DNA of 64,000 nt from Faecalispora sporosphaeroides DSM 1294 (lineage in GTDB: Bacteria; Bacillota; Clostridia; Oscillospirales; Acutalibacteraceae): positions 62,001-126,000 of the forward strand of contig KB911066.1 of assembly GCA_000383295.1 (NCBI GenBank), written 5' to 3'. Both the position numbers and the translations under genes were made by a program. Positions 47,431-55,674 of the stretch are shown here, one piece after another. How positions within the stretch are numbered: the first letter of the stretch is position 1; the number at the start of each line of letters is the position of its first letter. The notes below the pieces were generated by a model that did no database searches, was not told the origin of the DNA, and saw nothing but the letters and a program-made list of their open reading frames with translations.

Positions 47431-48516
47431 ATGAAAAAGTATGGAATGCTTTTCAGCTTTACACTAATCTTAAGTTTGCTGATTATTCACGCGGGAAATG
47501 TCTATAAAGGTACTTATGTGCCGGTTTCTGTTGTAAAGGTAAGTCCCATTACAGCAGAAAGCTCAGTCTATTCCAACAACGGCACAGTCGAGCGAGTGGA
47601 TTCCCGCAACATCTATGCGCAGTCCGGGGCGGTGGTGCAGAAAATCCATGTTAAAATGGGGGATTCCGTCAAGGCCGGTCAGATTCTGATGACGCTGTCG
47701 GCGCCGCTTGCAGAGGATATCCCCAACACGGTTCCTTTACCGGATCCTTTGGAGCAGCAAACATATCAGGATCTGCTCGAAACCTATTATAGCCAGATTG
47801 CCGGGGAAAATGGCTCCGCGGTGGTTCCGGGAATGCCTTCGTCTTCTGCGCAGGGCACTTCCTCCTCCGGTTCGTCCGCCCCCTCTCCGGAAAAACAGAC
47901 GGAGACCGGGAAAGAGATTGAAATCACAGCGCCTGTGGCCGGTGTGGTAACCTCTGTTGCGATTTCGGAACAGGAAACGGTGGAACGCAACAAGGCGGTC
48001 ATGACGGTTTCGGCTTCCTCCGATCTGCAAGTGCGTCTGGCCGTGAATGAGTCGCAGATTTCAGAAATCAAAATCGGGCAGAGGGCGGTGATCACCGGGG
48101 CAGGCTTTCATACCGTTTATGAGGGTAAGGTAACCTCTATTTCATCGGAGGCGAAGCAGGAATACCACACCACCGGCACAGAGACCGTGGTTGAAGTGCT
48201 GGTTCGCATTCAAAACCCGAAAAGCGATATTAAGCCCGGGTTCTCTGCAAAAGCACGAATCATAACCGAGGAAAGCAAAAATGTTCTGGTGGCGCCGTAT
48301 GAGGCCGTTCGCGCCGACGACGACGGCAAAGAGTATGTGTACCTGCTGCACGGCCGCAAGGCCGTAAAGGTTCCTGTTACCACCCGGAAGGAATTTGAGT
48401 CCGGCTTTGAGGTTTTGTCCGGCCTGAAGGATCAGGATACCATTATTATAAATCCCGATTCCATTACGGACGGCGCCGCGGTGCTGCCGCAGGAGGAGGA
48501 TTCCTCCAATGGCTGA
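47431..48516 (+). CDS. Efflux periplasmic-adaptor (HlyD/MacA-like) membrane-fusion protein
   Basis: A 361-residue membrane-anchored adaptor. It has an N-terminal helix (residues 5-22), two lipoyl-like halves (SGAVVQKIHVKMGDSVKAGQIL and later ITAPVAGVVTSVAISEQETV), separated by a Ser/Pro-rich linker instead of a long coiled-coil hairpin, and a beta-barrel region. It is translationally linked to the FtsX-type permease that follows (eight-base overlap). Such adaptors work with MacB-type exporters, but no ATPase gene is adjacent. Substrate is unknown. Confidence 0.88.
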   Translation: MKKYGMLFSFTLILSLLIIHAGNVYKGTYVPVSVVKVSPITAESSVYSNNGTVERVDSRNIYAQSGAVVQKIHVKMGDSVKAGQILMTLSAPLAEDIPNTVPLPDPLEQQTYQDLLETYYSQIAGENGSAVVPGMPSSSAQGTSSSGSSAPSPEKQTETGKEIEITAPVAGVVTSVAISEQETVERNKAVMTVSASSDLQVRLAVNESQISEIKIGQRAVITGAGFHTVYEGKVTSISSEAKQEYHTTGTETVVEVLVRIQNPKSDIKPGFSAKARIITEESKNVLVAPYEAVRADDDGKEYVYLLHGRKAVKVPVTTRKEFESGFEVLSGLKDQDTIIINPDSITDGAAVLPQEEDSSNG

Positions 48517-49696
48517 TATTTTTCGCTCCGCTTTTCAAAATCTTGGCAGAAAGAGGCTCCGCACGGCTCTGACGATGATGGGGGTCGCCATTGGTGTGGC
48601 ATCTGTCATTCTGATCGGCAATATCAGCCAGTGCGGTACCGACGCGCTGACCCACGAGTTCGACAGCCTGGGGCTGAGTGGGCTGGCGATCAGCACTTTG
48701 GAAAACGACAGCCAGGTGGTGTTGACCGATACCGACCTGAAGGTTGTGCGGGAATCGGAGAATGTAGAGAAGGCCATGCCCGTGATGATGCAGGCGACGA
48801 GTGTGCAGACAACGCGGATCACCGGAAAGGCGCTGGTGTGGGGGATAGACGCCGACGCAAACCAGATCATCTCTCTGAACGTTCTGTATGGCCGGTCGAT
48901 CAGCGTCAGCGATGTCAAATCCGGCGCGCGGGTCTGCATGGTAGACGAGAATTTTTCGCAGGCCTCTTATAAAAGAAATAATATTATTGGAAAAAGGCTG
49001 TCAATTACCTGCAGCGGCGGCACCGAAGAATTTGAAGTGGTTGGGATTGTAAAAACAGGCAGCGGATTACTCCAGAACTTTATCGGCAGCTACATTCCGA
49101 ATTTTGTCTACGTTCCGTATTCCACCATGCAGCAGCTGCTGGGCAAGAATTCGTTCGACCAAATCGCCGTCAAAGTGAAATCGGGAACGGACGTGGACGA
49201 AACGGGGGATATGCTGGTGCAGTCCCTGAACCGCACGAACGGGAGCAGCAATGCCTTCGTTTCAAACAATTTGATGAAGCAGCGAGACAGCCTTTCCAAT
49301 ATTCTTGGGGTCGTCACGTTGATTTTGTCCTCTGTGGGAGCGATTTCGCTGCTGGTGGCCAGCCTAAGTATCATGACGGTGATGCTGGTTTCCGTCAACG
49401 AAAGAACGCGGGAGATCGGAATTAAAAAGTCCATCGGAGCCAGAAAAAAAGATATCCTGTTGGAATTTTTGTTTGAAGCGGTTTTGATCACATTGATCGG
49501 CTCCATATTTGGAATTCTGTTCGGGTACGGGATTTCTTATTTGGGCGCTTCTTATTTTGGATTTGCACTGGGCATTCGGTTGGATATTATGGCTCTCGCG
49601 GTCGGTTTTTCCGTTTTAACGGGGATGATATTCGGGGTGTATCCTGCCATGAAAGCGGCTAAAATGAACCCTGTAGACGCCCTGCGAATGGAATAG
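48509..49696 (+). CDS. MacB/FtsX-family ABC transporter permease
   Basis: A 395-residue permease with four membrane helices: one near the N-terminus, a large extracytoplasmic MacB-periplasmic-core domain (about residues 40-230), then three helices in the C-terminal FtsX domain with SVNERTREIGIKKSIGARKKDI. It ends in the typical PVDALRME. It overlaps the adaptor gene. A partner ATPase (LolD/MacB type) is not found within this window next to the pair, which is unusual for the family. Confidence 0.9.
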   Translation: MADIFRSAFQNLGRKRLRTALTMMGVAIGVASVILIGNISQCGTDALTHEFDSLGLSGLAISTLENDSQVVLTDTDLKVVRESENVEKAMPVMMQATSVQTTRITGKALVWGIDADANQIISLNVLYGRSISVSDVKSGARVCMVDENFSQASYKRNNIIGKRLSITCSGGTEEFEVVGIVKTGSGLLQNFIGSYIPNFVYVPYSTMQQLLGKNSFDQIAVKVKSGTDVDETGDMLVQSLNRTNGSSNAFVSNNLMKQRDSLSNILGVVTLILSSVGAISLLVASLSIMTVMLVSVNERTREIGIKKSIGARKKDILLEFLFEAVLITLIGSIFGILFGYGISYLGASYFGFALGIRLDIMALAVGFSVLTGMIFGVYPAMKAAKMNPVDALRME

Positions 49697-49784
49697 AACA
49701 GGTGTTCTGTCCAGCCGAGCCTTACAGGTTTTACCGGTAGCGATACAATTTTGTACTAAGTGACAGAAAGGAGGGTGGCTGCGA

Positions 49785-50570
49785 ATGGGAACGTTATCAG
49801 ATACGATACGAACAGAACGCTTTATTCATTCGCCGAATCTGCCGTCCTCCCAAGTGACCGCTGTGATTGCCGCCGACACCGTTCCGGAAGTGATCGCCGC
49901 ATTGCGGAGCAGGAGAGTTCGTGTGATCACTCCACAGGAGAATGCGGATCTGCCGGAGCCGGTTAATCGGCATGCGGATTTGCAGTGCGTTCACTTTCAA
50001 GGGAAAAGCTGGCTTGTGGCTCGGTCAGAAATCGCGCTGCAGCAAAGCCTGCAAGCGGAAGGGGCCGAAGTGCTGCCGACGGAGCAGAGGCTGGGAAGTA
50101 AATACCCGGCAGATATTCGATTGAACGCACTGCTTCTCAATAAACAAATGTTCGGGAAAATAAAAGAATTGGATCCGGCGCTGCAAAAAGCGTGCAGCAT
50201 GGCCGGAATACATACAATTTCGGTACGGCAGGGTTATACAAATTGTTCCGCCGCAATTATATCTGAAAAAGCGATCATGACGGCGGATGCCGGGATCGCG
50301 CAAGCGGCGGAGCGGCATGGAATTGAAGTACTGAGAATCGGCGCGGGAAATATTCGGCTGCCCGGATACGAATACGGATTTATCGGCGGCTGCTGCGCAT
50401 TGATTTCGGAATCCGTTGTAGCGTTTACAGGAGCCTTGAGATTTCATCCGGATGGTTTTCGGATGCGCCGTTTTATTGAAGCGCAGAAAAAACAGGTTCT
50501 GGAATTGACGCAGCATCCTTTGATCGATATTGGCGGAATTCTGCCGGTAAAGGAAGAGGACAGATCGTAA
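49785..50570 (+). CDS. DUF6873-like protein (GME-type fold), function unknown
   Basis: A 261-residue cytosolic protein with ISVRQGYTNCSAAIISEKAIMTADAGIAQAAERHG and a GFIGGCCALISE segment near the C-terminus. These recall the guanidino-group-modifying-enzyme-like fold group annotated as DUF6873 in clostridia; I recall this from memory and am not certain. ATG 49785 follows AAAGGAGGG with a long spacer. No catalytic residues are assigned. It lies alone between the permease and the recombinase. Confidence 0.65.
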   Translation: MGTLSDTIRTERFIHSPNLPSSQVTAVIAADTVPEVIAALRSRRVRVITPQENADLPEPVNRHADLQCVHFQGKSWLVARSEIALQQSLQAEGAEVLPTEQRLGSKYPADIRLNALLLNKQMFGKIKELDPALQKACSMAGIHTISVRQGYTNCSAAIISEKAIMTADAGIAQAAERHGIEVLRIGAGNIRLPGYEYGFIGGCCALISESVVAFTGALRFHPDGFRMRRFIEAQKKQVLELTQHPLIDIGGILPVKEEDRS

Positions 50571-50606
50571 TCGAAAAACTATTTGATGTCTATTTTAAAA
50601 GTAGAA

Positions 50607-50635
50607 TTGACAGTCGCTTTTAAAAATGATATCAT
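50607..50635 (+). promoter_or_regulatory. Promoter upstream of XerC-type recombinase
   Basis: TTGACA (50607-50612), 17 bases, TATCAT (50630-50635). The gap 50571-50825 otherwise holds only AT-rich sequence and a short ORF lacking a normal start codon. Confidence 0.75.
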
Positions 50636-50825
50636 TAGTCATAATAGTTATTTTGTATAATTCAGGGGAGTCAGATTTTAAAACCCGAATTTCAGCAAGC
50701 TGGTCAACCAATTCAGCAAGACCGGCAAGGACAAACACTGCGGCCGCAGTATCTGAAGCGTTTGTTCGAGCAGTCGTTGACATAAATGCACTGTAAACGA
50801 ATATGAGATCAATGGAGTGATACAA

Positions 50826-51905
50826 ATGGATCCGAAATTAATGCACGAATGTCCTTTGATTATCCGTGAATTTCTGGGTTATATCGGTACGGTCAAAGGA
50901 AAATCCGACCGTACAATGGAAGAATATTTTCGGGATTTGAGGACGTTTTTTCGTTATATAAAAAAGCAGCGCGGTATGGTTCCAAATGATCTGCCTTTCG
51001 ATCAAATCCCCATTTCGGATGTGGATTTGGCGATGATTCAGTCGATTTCTCTGACAGACGTATTTGAATATATGAACTACCTTTCGTCGGTTCGCGCAAA
51101 TAAAGCCGCGACAAGGGCCCGAAAGGCTTCCAGTTTGCGGGCGTTTTACGGCTACCTGACCAATAAGGCTCATAAGCTTTCCGTGAATCCCATGATGGAG
51201 CTGGAAACGCCAAAGCTCAAAAAAGCCCTGCCGAAGTATCTGACACTCGAACAGAGCATGGAGCTTCTGAATGCGGTGGATGGCCCGGATCGTCAGCGCG
51301 ACTACTGCATTCTCACATTATTTCTGAATTGCGGCATGCGGCTTTCAGAGCTGGTGGGAATCAATTTGAAAGATGTTCGGCAGAATGCGTCGACCCTGCG
51401 CATTACGGGAAAAGGAAATAAAGAAAGGGTCGTGTATTTAAACGACGCCTGTCAGGACGCGATCCGGCAGTATCTGGCCGTTCGTCCGAACAACAATCTG
51501 ATTGACCGCGAGGCGCTGTTCATCAGCCGGCAGCGCAAACGGATCAGCCCGAAAACCGTGCAGCATCTTGTGAAAAAATATCTGGCAAAAATTGAATTTG
51601 GGGGCCCTGGGTATTCCGTACATAAGCTGCGCCACACGGCGGCAACTTTAATGTATCAGCACGGCCACGTGGATATTCGGGTTTTGAAGGATGTGCTCGG
51701 GCATGAAAATTTGGCTACCACCGAAATCTATACGCATTTATCCAGCCAGCAGATGCGTGATGCGGCGAATGCCAATCCTCTGTCTAAGGTGAAATCCAGA
51801 GGAAATCGTGTTATTTCCGCGGCTGCAGTGAAGAAACTCGCGGTATCTGAAAGCGGCGATGAAGCGGAACAGGGAGAAGATTCGGAAGAAAAAAAGAGCC
51901 GATAA
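50826..51905 (+). CDS. Tyrosine-type site-specific recombinase (XerC-like)
   Basis: A 359-residue tyrosine recombinase. The catalytic set is complete: Arg in CGMRLSEL, Lys in TGKGNKER, HKLRH (His and Arg), His in LGHEN and the Tyr nucleophile in TEIYTHL. An N-terminal SAM-like DNA-binding domain occupies residues 10-110, and the tail is acidic and lysine-rich (residues 330-359). ATG 50826 follows TGGAG. Chromosome dimer resolution with XerD (53836, opposite strand) is likely, but a phage-type role cannot be excluded. Confidence 0.87.
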   Translation: MDPKLMHECPLIIREFLGYIGTVKGKSDRTMEEYFRDLRTFFRYIKKQRGMVPNDLPFDQIPISDVDLAMIQSISLTDVFEYMNYLSSVRANKAATRARKASSLRAFYGYLTNKAHKLSVNPMMELETPKLKKALPKYLTLEQSMELLNAVDGPDRQRDYCILTLFLNCGMRLSELVGINLKDVRQNASTLRITGKGNKERVVYLNDACQDAIRQYLAVRPNNNLIDREALFISRQRKRISPKTVQHLVKKYLAKIEFGGPGYSVHKLRHTAATLMYQHGHVDIRVLKDVLGHENLATTEIYTHLSSQQMRDAANANPLSKVKSRGNRVISAAAVKKLAVSESGDEAEQGEDSEEKKSR

Positions 51906-51906
51906 A

Positions 51907-51953
51907 ACAAGCCGGAACACTGATGGCAAGTAAACTTCAGTGTTCCGGCTTGT
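51907..51953. terminator. Bidirectional terminator after recombinase and SseB gene
   Basis: Perfect 17-bp arms 51907-51923 / 51937-51953 (ACAAGCCGGAACACTGA type). On the minus strand it is followed by TTTTATC; on the plus strand by AATTTATT. It lies between the convergent recombinase and SseB-like genes. Confidence 0.85.
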
Positions 51954-52081
51954 AATTTATTGCTCTGTAAAGCATTGAAAGTTTGGAGCGCATTTTCTGA
52001 TATAGGTTTTACATTAGTTAAATAGTTAAATTTGCGATATACATTTTTGGCACTTCCCTTGCTTTCCGAACTTTCCGGCTG

Positions 52082-52948
52082 CTATTCTGCTTCGCAGACT
52101 GCTTCAATCTCTTTGATTCGTTCTTCTGAAAGAACGATATTGGCGCCATAGGGATTGATCACAGCCCCATCTGACTGCTGTATAAAATGCTTAATATCCT
52201 CCAGCTTCACCAGCATTCCGTTGTATTTCTGCTCCGGATCATATTTCCGCAGTTCGTTCCAATCGGTGAATACCGGATAAAAATGCTGGTTCTCGCTATT
52301 GCTGATCGTGGGCAGAGCGAAGCTGGTGCCCTCCTTAATAATCGCCTTTCCGCTTGCGGAATCTTTTTGTTCCAGATTAACCTGACTTGCATCCATCGCC
52401 ATTAAAAATTGCGCGTTGTAAATCTCCCGAAACAAATTGTTCTGGTGCTCTAAGGTAGCCTTTTTCTGATTCAAAAGCTGAAAGAACTGGTTGGCCGCCC
52501 TCACCAGAGAAGGATTCATAACAGGGCGCTGAATTTCCGGCAATTTGGAAAAGTCAGGTTTTTTCATTAGGGCAAACAGGCTCAAATGCACAGCTGGCTG
52601 GCCTTTATCAATAACCAAACCTTCAAATCCGCTTCTGTAAAAGTCCCCCAGCAAATGCATTCTATCTTTGGCGCTGTTTTCGACGCAGCTTACCTCAATT
52701 CCTTGCTCTTTGCATTTCTGCTGAAACTCCTCGAAAAACCGTTTTTCCGTAAATAAAAGTGTGCTTGGAACGGCGCCCACAAATTCCAGCCAATAATTCT
52801 TGGTATAGGAGCAGCTAACGGCCCAAATCGGCTCATCCGTTTTTAAACGTTCCAAAAGCAGTCTGTCATTTTTTTTGTCTCCCGAAATATGCATTTGAAT
52901 CAAATCCTGAATGGTATGGCCGGTAGTATTTCCATTATTCTTTGTCAT
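52082..52948 (-). CDS. SseB N-terminal domain-containing protein
   Basis: A 288-residue cytosolic protein. The C-terminal part has the SseB-N (PF07179-type) pattern: a short strand region around FYPVFTDWNELRKY, then a downstream VINPYGANIVLS segment. The N-terminal 140 residues resemble a second, diverged copy or an unrelated domain. The role is unknown outside pathogens; family members occur widely in Firmicutes. Its start is followed upstream by two YesL-like ORFs on the same strand, with 27 bases between. Confidence 0.75.
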   Translation of the reverse strand: MTKNNGNTTGHTIQDLIQMHISGDKKNDRLLLERLKTDEPIWAVSCSYTKNYWLEFVGAVPSTLLFTEKRFFEEFQQKCKEQGIEVSCVENSAKDRMHLLGDFYRSGFEGLVIDKGQPAVHLSLFALMKKPDFSKLPEIQRPVMNPSLVRAANQFFQLLNQKKATLEHQNNLFREIYNAQFLMAMDASQVNLEQKDSASGKAIIKEGTSFALPTISNSENQHFYPVFTDWNELRKYDPEQKYNGMLVKLEDIKHFIQQSDGAVINPYGANIVLSEERIKEIEAVCEAE

Positions 52949-52975
52949 ATCGCTTTGTATTCCTTTCCATTTCGG

Positions 52976-53422
52976 TCAGCTTCTGTCTTGAAAAATAGAA
53001 TCCTCGTCTTTTTGCAGAGTGCTTTTCTTCACCAGTTTTCCCTGATAAAACACATATTCGGGCTCAGATTTTTTTTCTTCTTCCCCTTCCGCCTGCGCGC
53101 TCTCTTCCCCACTTTCAGCCGGCTCCGTTTGCGCCGGCTCCGTTTGCGCCGGCTCCAGCACCGGGTGAATCATCAGCTTTTCAATCAACGGGTAAACGGC
53201 AAAGTGAATTAAAAAGAAAGAGAAGGAAAATGCAAAAAACAGAACCAGAAGCCCGTTGATCAGAAGAACCACAGGCGGATTCAAATAATACAGGAAATAG
53301 TTGAGGAACAAAATCGCGCCGAAAATCGCCGTCAGCAAAATATTGCGCCACAGGCCGACAATGGCGAAAATGAACGCATTTTTATAAATCTGCTTCAGGC
53401 TCAGATCAAAGGTTACGATCAT
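52976..53422 (-). CDS. YesL/DUF624-like protein, C-terminal half of a split gene
   Basis: A 148-residue ORF starting at ATG (complement of 53420-53422) or TTG one codon earlier. It opens MIVTFDLSLKQIYKNAFIFAIVGLWRN, normally an internal segment of this membrane-protein family, then has two long hydrophobic regions and an E/P/Q-rich repetitive tail (EPAQTEPAQTEPAESG). No strong ribosome binding site precedes it. Together with the ORF at 53422-53793 it looks like one gene broken by a frameshift and missing the middle two membrane helices. Confidence 0.65.
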   Translation of the reverse strand: MIVTFDLSLKQIYKNAFIFAIVGLWRNILLTAIFGAILFLNYFLYYLNPPVVLLINGLLVLFFAFSFSFFLIHFAVYPLIEKLMIHPVLEPAQTEPAQTEPAESGEESAQAEGEEEKKSEPEYVFYQGKLVKKSTLQKDEDSIFQDRS

Positions 53423-53793
53423 CAACAGATGATGCCGTGGATTGAAAACTGCTTCCAGTTGAGCAAAACCGCGTCTTTAAAATCAGACGCGATAAACGCG
53501 TGCTCTTCCCTTGCGTAGTTGCGGGTGACAAACGTCAGACCCGCCAAAAAGGGGCTGAGCAAAACGAACGGCAGATTCCACAAAAACGACTGCCCGGTAA
53601 TGCGGCCCACCAGATAAGAAAGGATCGCCGCGACCGCAAACGGAATCAGGAACAGCAGATTCAGCTTTACCAGATCAAAAAATTTGCGGAACAGCACTTC
53701 AAAAAATCTTTGAACCGGCGGCTTTTGCGGTGCGTCTTTGTTTACTCCAGGCCCCGGCTTCTGGTAGCCACCGAACAGAGAAAATCCTGACAA
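53422..53793 (-). CDS. YesL/DUF624-like protein, N-terminal half of a split gene
   Basis: A 123-residue ORF beginning MSGFSLFGGYQKPGPGV with two membrane helices (about residues 43-63 and 70-88), and NYAREEHAFIASDFKDAVLLNWKQ, a signature normally followed by further helices. It instead stops at GIIC, one base overlapping the next ORF. A six-base inverted repeat, ATCATC-TGTT-GATGAT, sits exactly at the junction. The intact family protein has five to six helices, so about 45-50 codons appear deleted. YesL-type proteins have no established function. Confidence 0.65.
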   Translation of the reverse strand: MSGFSLFGGYQKPGPGVNKDAPQKPPVQRFFEVLFRKFFDLVKLNLLFLIPFAVAAILSYLVGRITGQSFLWNLPFVLLSPFLAGLTFVTRNYAREEHAFIASDFKDAVLLNWKQFSIHGIIC

Positions 53794-53835
53794 ACAGAGT
53801 CACTCCTTTTGTGTTCCCCACCCAGCGGGTTCGTT

Positions 53836-54738
53836 CTAGCTTACCCCCAGCTTGGCCTTGGGGTGGCAATGGTTGTATACCTCTTTAAAATGGTCGTTCA
53901 TCAGCTGAACATAAACCTGTGTGGAAGAAATATCCGCATGTCCCAGCATCAGCTGAATATCCTTGAGGCTTGCGCCGTTTTCCAGCAGATGCAGCGCAAA
54001 CGAGTGCCGCAGCGTGTGCGGGGTAATCTCTTTTGTGATTTTGGCCTGCTCGGCGTAGCCCTTGATGATCTTCCAGAAGCCCTGCCGGGTCAGTCGCCTG
54101 CCGTTCAGATTGGTGAACAAAGCCTGTCCCGCGTCCGCGCGGATCATGATGCTCCTGACGCGGAACAAATAATCGGAGACAGCGGCGATCGCCTTGGAAT
54201 AAATCGGAATCATGCGCTCGCTTTTTCCGTGCCCCCCGCAGCAAAGCATCGCCGTATGCAGATTGATATCGGTCACATTCAGGTCCACCAGCTCAGACAC
54301 GCGGATGCCGGTGGCGTACAGCAGCTCCAGCATCGCCTTATCGCGGCAGCCCTTCGGCTCTGAAATATCGGGCTGTGCAAATAAAAGCTCAATTTCTTCG
54401 CTGCTCAGAATCTGAGGCGGCTTTTTCTGAACCTTTTCCAGCCGTATGTTTTTGGCGGGATTATCGGACGCTTTTCCCGTCAGAATCAGGAACTGGTAGA
54501 ACCCGCGGATGGAGGCCATGTTGCGCGTTACAGTCGATATGGAGCACTGGCGGCTGTTCAGCGCTTTGACGTAATCCTCCATAATAGCCTCGGTTACCTG
54601 TTCCGGCCCCCGAAGATTCTGCTGTTCTACATATTCTAAAAAATGCTCTACATCTCTGGTATAGGAATCCAGAGTATTCTGAGAAACCGATTTTTGAAAC
54701 CGCAGATAGTCCCGGTAGTCGGAACAACATTCTTTCAT
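53836..54738 (-). CDS. xerD: Tyrosine recombinase XerD
   Basis: XerD acts with XerC at dif to resolve chromosome dimers. The 300-residue protein has YLRFQKSVSQNTLDSYTRDV in the N-terminal domain, and catalytic Arg in TGIRVSEL, HTLRHSFA, LGHADISSTQVY (His and Tyr). The usual lysine hairpin reads GGHGKSERMIP rather than GKGNKER, so the Lys is shifted by two positions. In Bacillus xerD also neighbours spoIIM, as here. Confidence 0.92.
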   Translation of the reverse strand: MKECCSDYRDYLRFQKSVSQNTLDSYTRDVEHFLEYVEQQNLRGPEQVTEAIMEDYVKALNSRQCSISTVTRNMASIRGFYQFLILTGKASDNPAKNIRLEKVQKKPPQILSSEEIELLFAQPDISEPKGCRDKAMLELLYATGIRVSELVDLNVTDINLHTAMLCCGGHGKSERMIPIYSKAIAAVSDYLFRVRSIMIRADAGQALFTNLNGRRLTRQGFWKIIKGYAEQAKITKEITPHTLRHSFALHLLENGASLKDIQLMLGHADISSTQVYVQLMNDHFKEVYNHCHPKAKLGVS

Positions 54739-54801
54739 CTCAATTGTACCCCCCTATTTGGCTTTTGGGCTCATACCAATCGCTCACTTACGGTAAGAAT
54801 C

Positions 54802-54820
54802 TTCCCGCCGCAGACGGGAA
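54802..54820. repeat. Short palindrome resembling the dispersed family, copy F
   Basis: TTCCCG-CCGCAGA-CGGGAA between spoIIM and xerD. It shares a CCCGCC-GC core with the family but has only six-base arms. Confidence 0.35.
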
Positions 54821-54848
54821 AAATCCTGTTCGCCCGTCGTTTGGGGAA

Positions 54849-55544
54849 TTAGTATGAGAAGGAAAACGCGCCGGTAAAACATACGGTTGTAATCAGATCG
54901 ATTGCAGCCGCAGCAGCAGAAAGAATCAGGATGGAGCCAAATTGAACCGCATATTCCTTTAAAGAAAGCGTTTTGCTTTGCTCTCGTCTTAACGCTTCCA
55001 ACAGGGTCTTTTTCGAAAACAGCATGCCTTCCTTCGCCGCAAGAAGAATGGCGATCATCGATAAAAAGGCGCCCGGCAAAACTACCACCGCATTGAATAA
55101 AACTCCCTGAAACCCATATGCCGCATACAGGTAACCGGAGGCCAGACCAAAGCCGAATCCCCGAAACAACGGAACCAGCGGGAGAACAAAAGCCCCCCAC
55201 AAAGACATTCCCAACAAAAAACAAACCGCAACAAAGAAAAAAGAAGAACCGAGCGACGCCACAAACACTGAGCCGGAGGATTGCACGGCCCGGGCTTTCA
55301 CGTCGCTGGCGAACAGCAAATCCAGCTTTTGCAGAACGGAGTCGTCGGCCCCTCTGGCAAACAGCGCGCCGAATACGGTTCCAACCAAAAGCAGAAGCGC
55401 CAGCACGGTCAGCAGGGGATGTTCCGAAACCACCTGAAACATGCTCTTCCAATCAAACAGATGAAACCGCGATTCATGAACAGGCCGCGATTTCTTTTGT
55501 GAACGGTAATACAGAGGTATGATTCTTGTCCCTTTTCTACTCAT
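54849..55544 (-). CDS. spoIIM: Stage II sporulation protein M
   Basis: SpoIIM scaffolds SpoIID and SpoIIP, the peptidoglycan hydrolases that drive forespore engulfment. The 231-residue protein has a basic N-terminus (residues 1-35) and about five membrane helices; segments such as GMSLWGAFVLPLVPLFRGFGFGLASGYL fit the DUF95/SpoIIM family. ATG (complement 55542-55544) follows a strong AGGAGG site. xerD follows downstream after 110 bases. Confidence 0.9.
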   Translation of the reverse strand: MSRKGTRIIPLYYRSQKKSRPVHESRFHLFDWKSMFQVVSEHPLLTVLALLLLVGTVFGALFARGADDSVLQKLDLLFASDVKARAVQSSGSVFVASLGSSFFFVAVCFLLGMSLWGAFVLPLVPLFRGFGFGLASGYLYAAYGFQGVLFNAVVVLPGAFLSMIAILLAAKEGMLFSKKTLLEALRREQSKTLSLKEYAVQFGSILILSAAAAAIDLITTVCFTGAFSFSY

Positions 55545-55674
55545 ACAGATCCTCCTGAGGGCGGTTGCCTACTGAATTGTATGACTCGAAAAGGCGTAAT
55601 ATGAATCTATGGGCAAAACACTATTTTCATTATGGAGTAAAATACACCGTTTTAATCAGCGGGCCCGGGAGCGC

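Noticed and set aside
50648-50770. Gln-rich short frame beginning near ATT after GGGGAG upstream of the XerC-like gene
   Set aside because: It has no ATG, GTG or TTG start; an ATT start would be exceptional, and no further support is visible.
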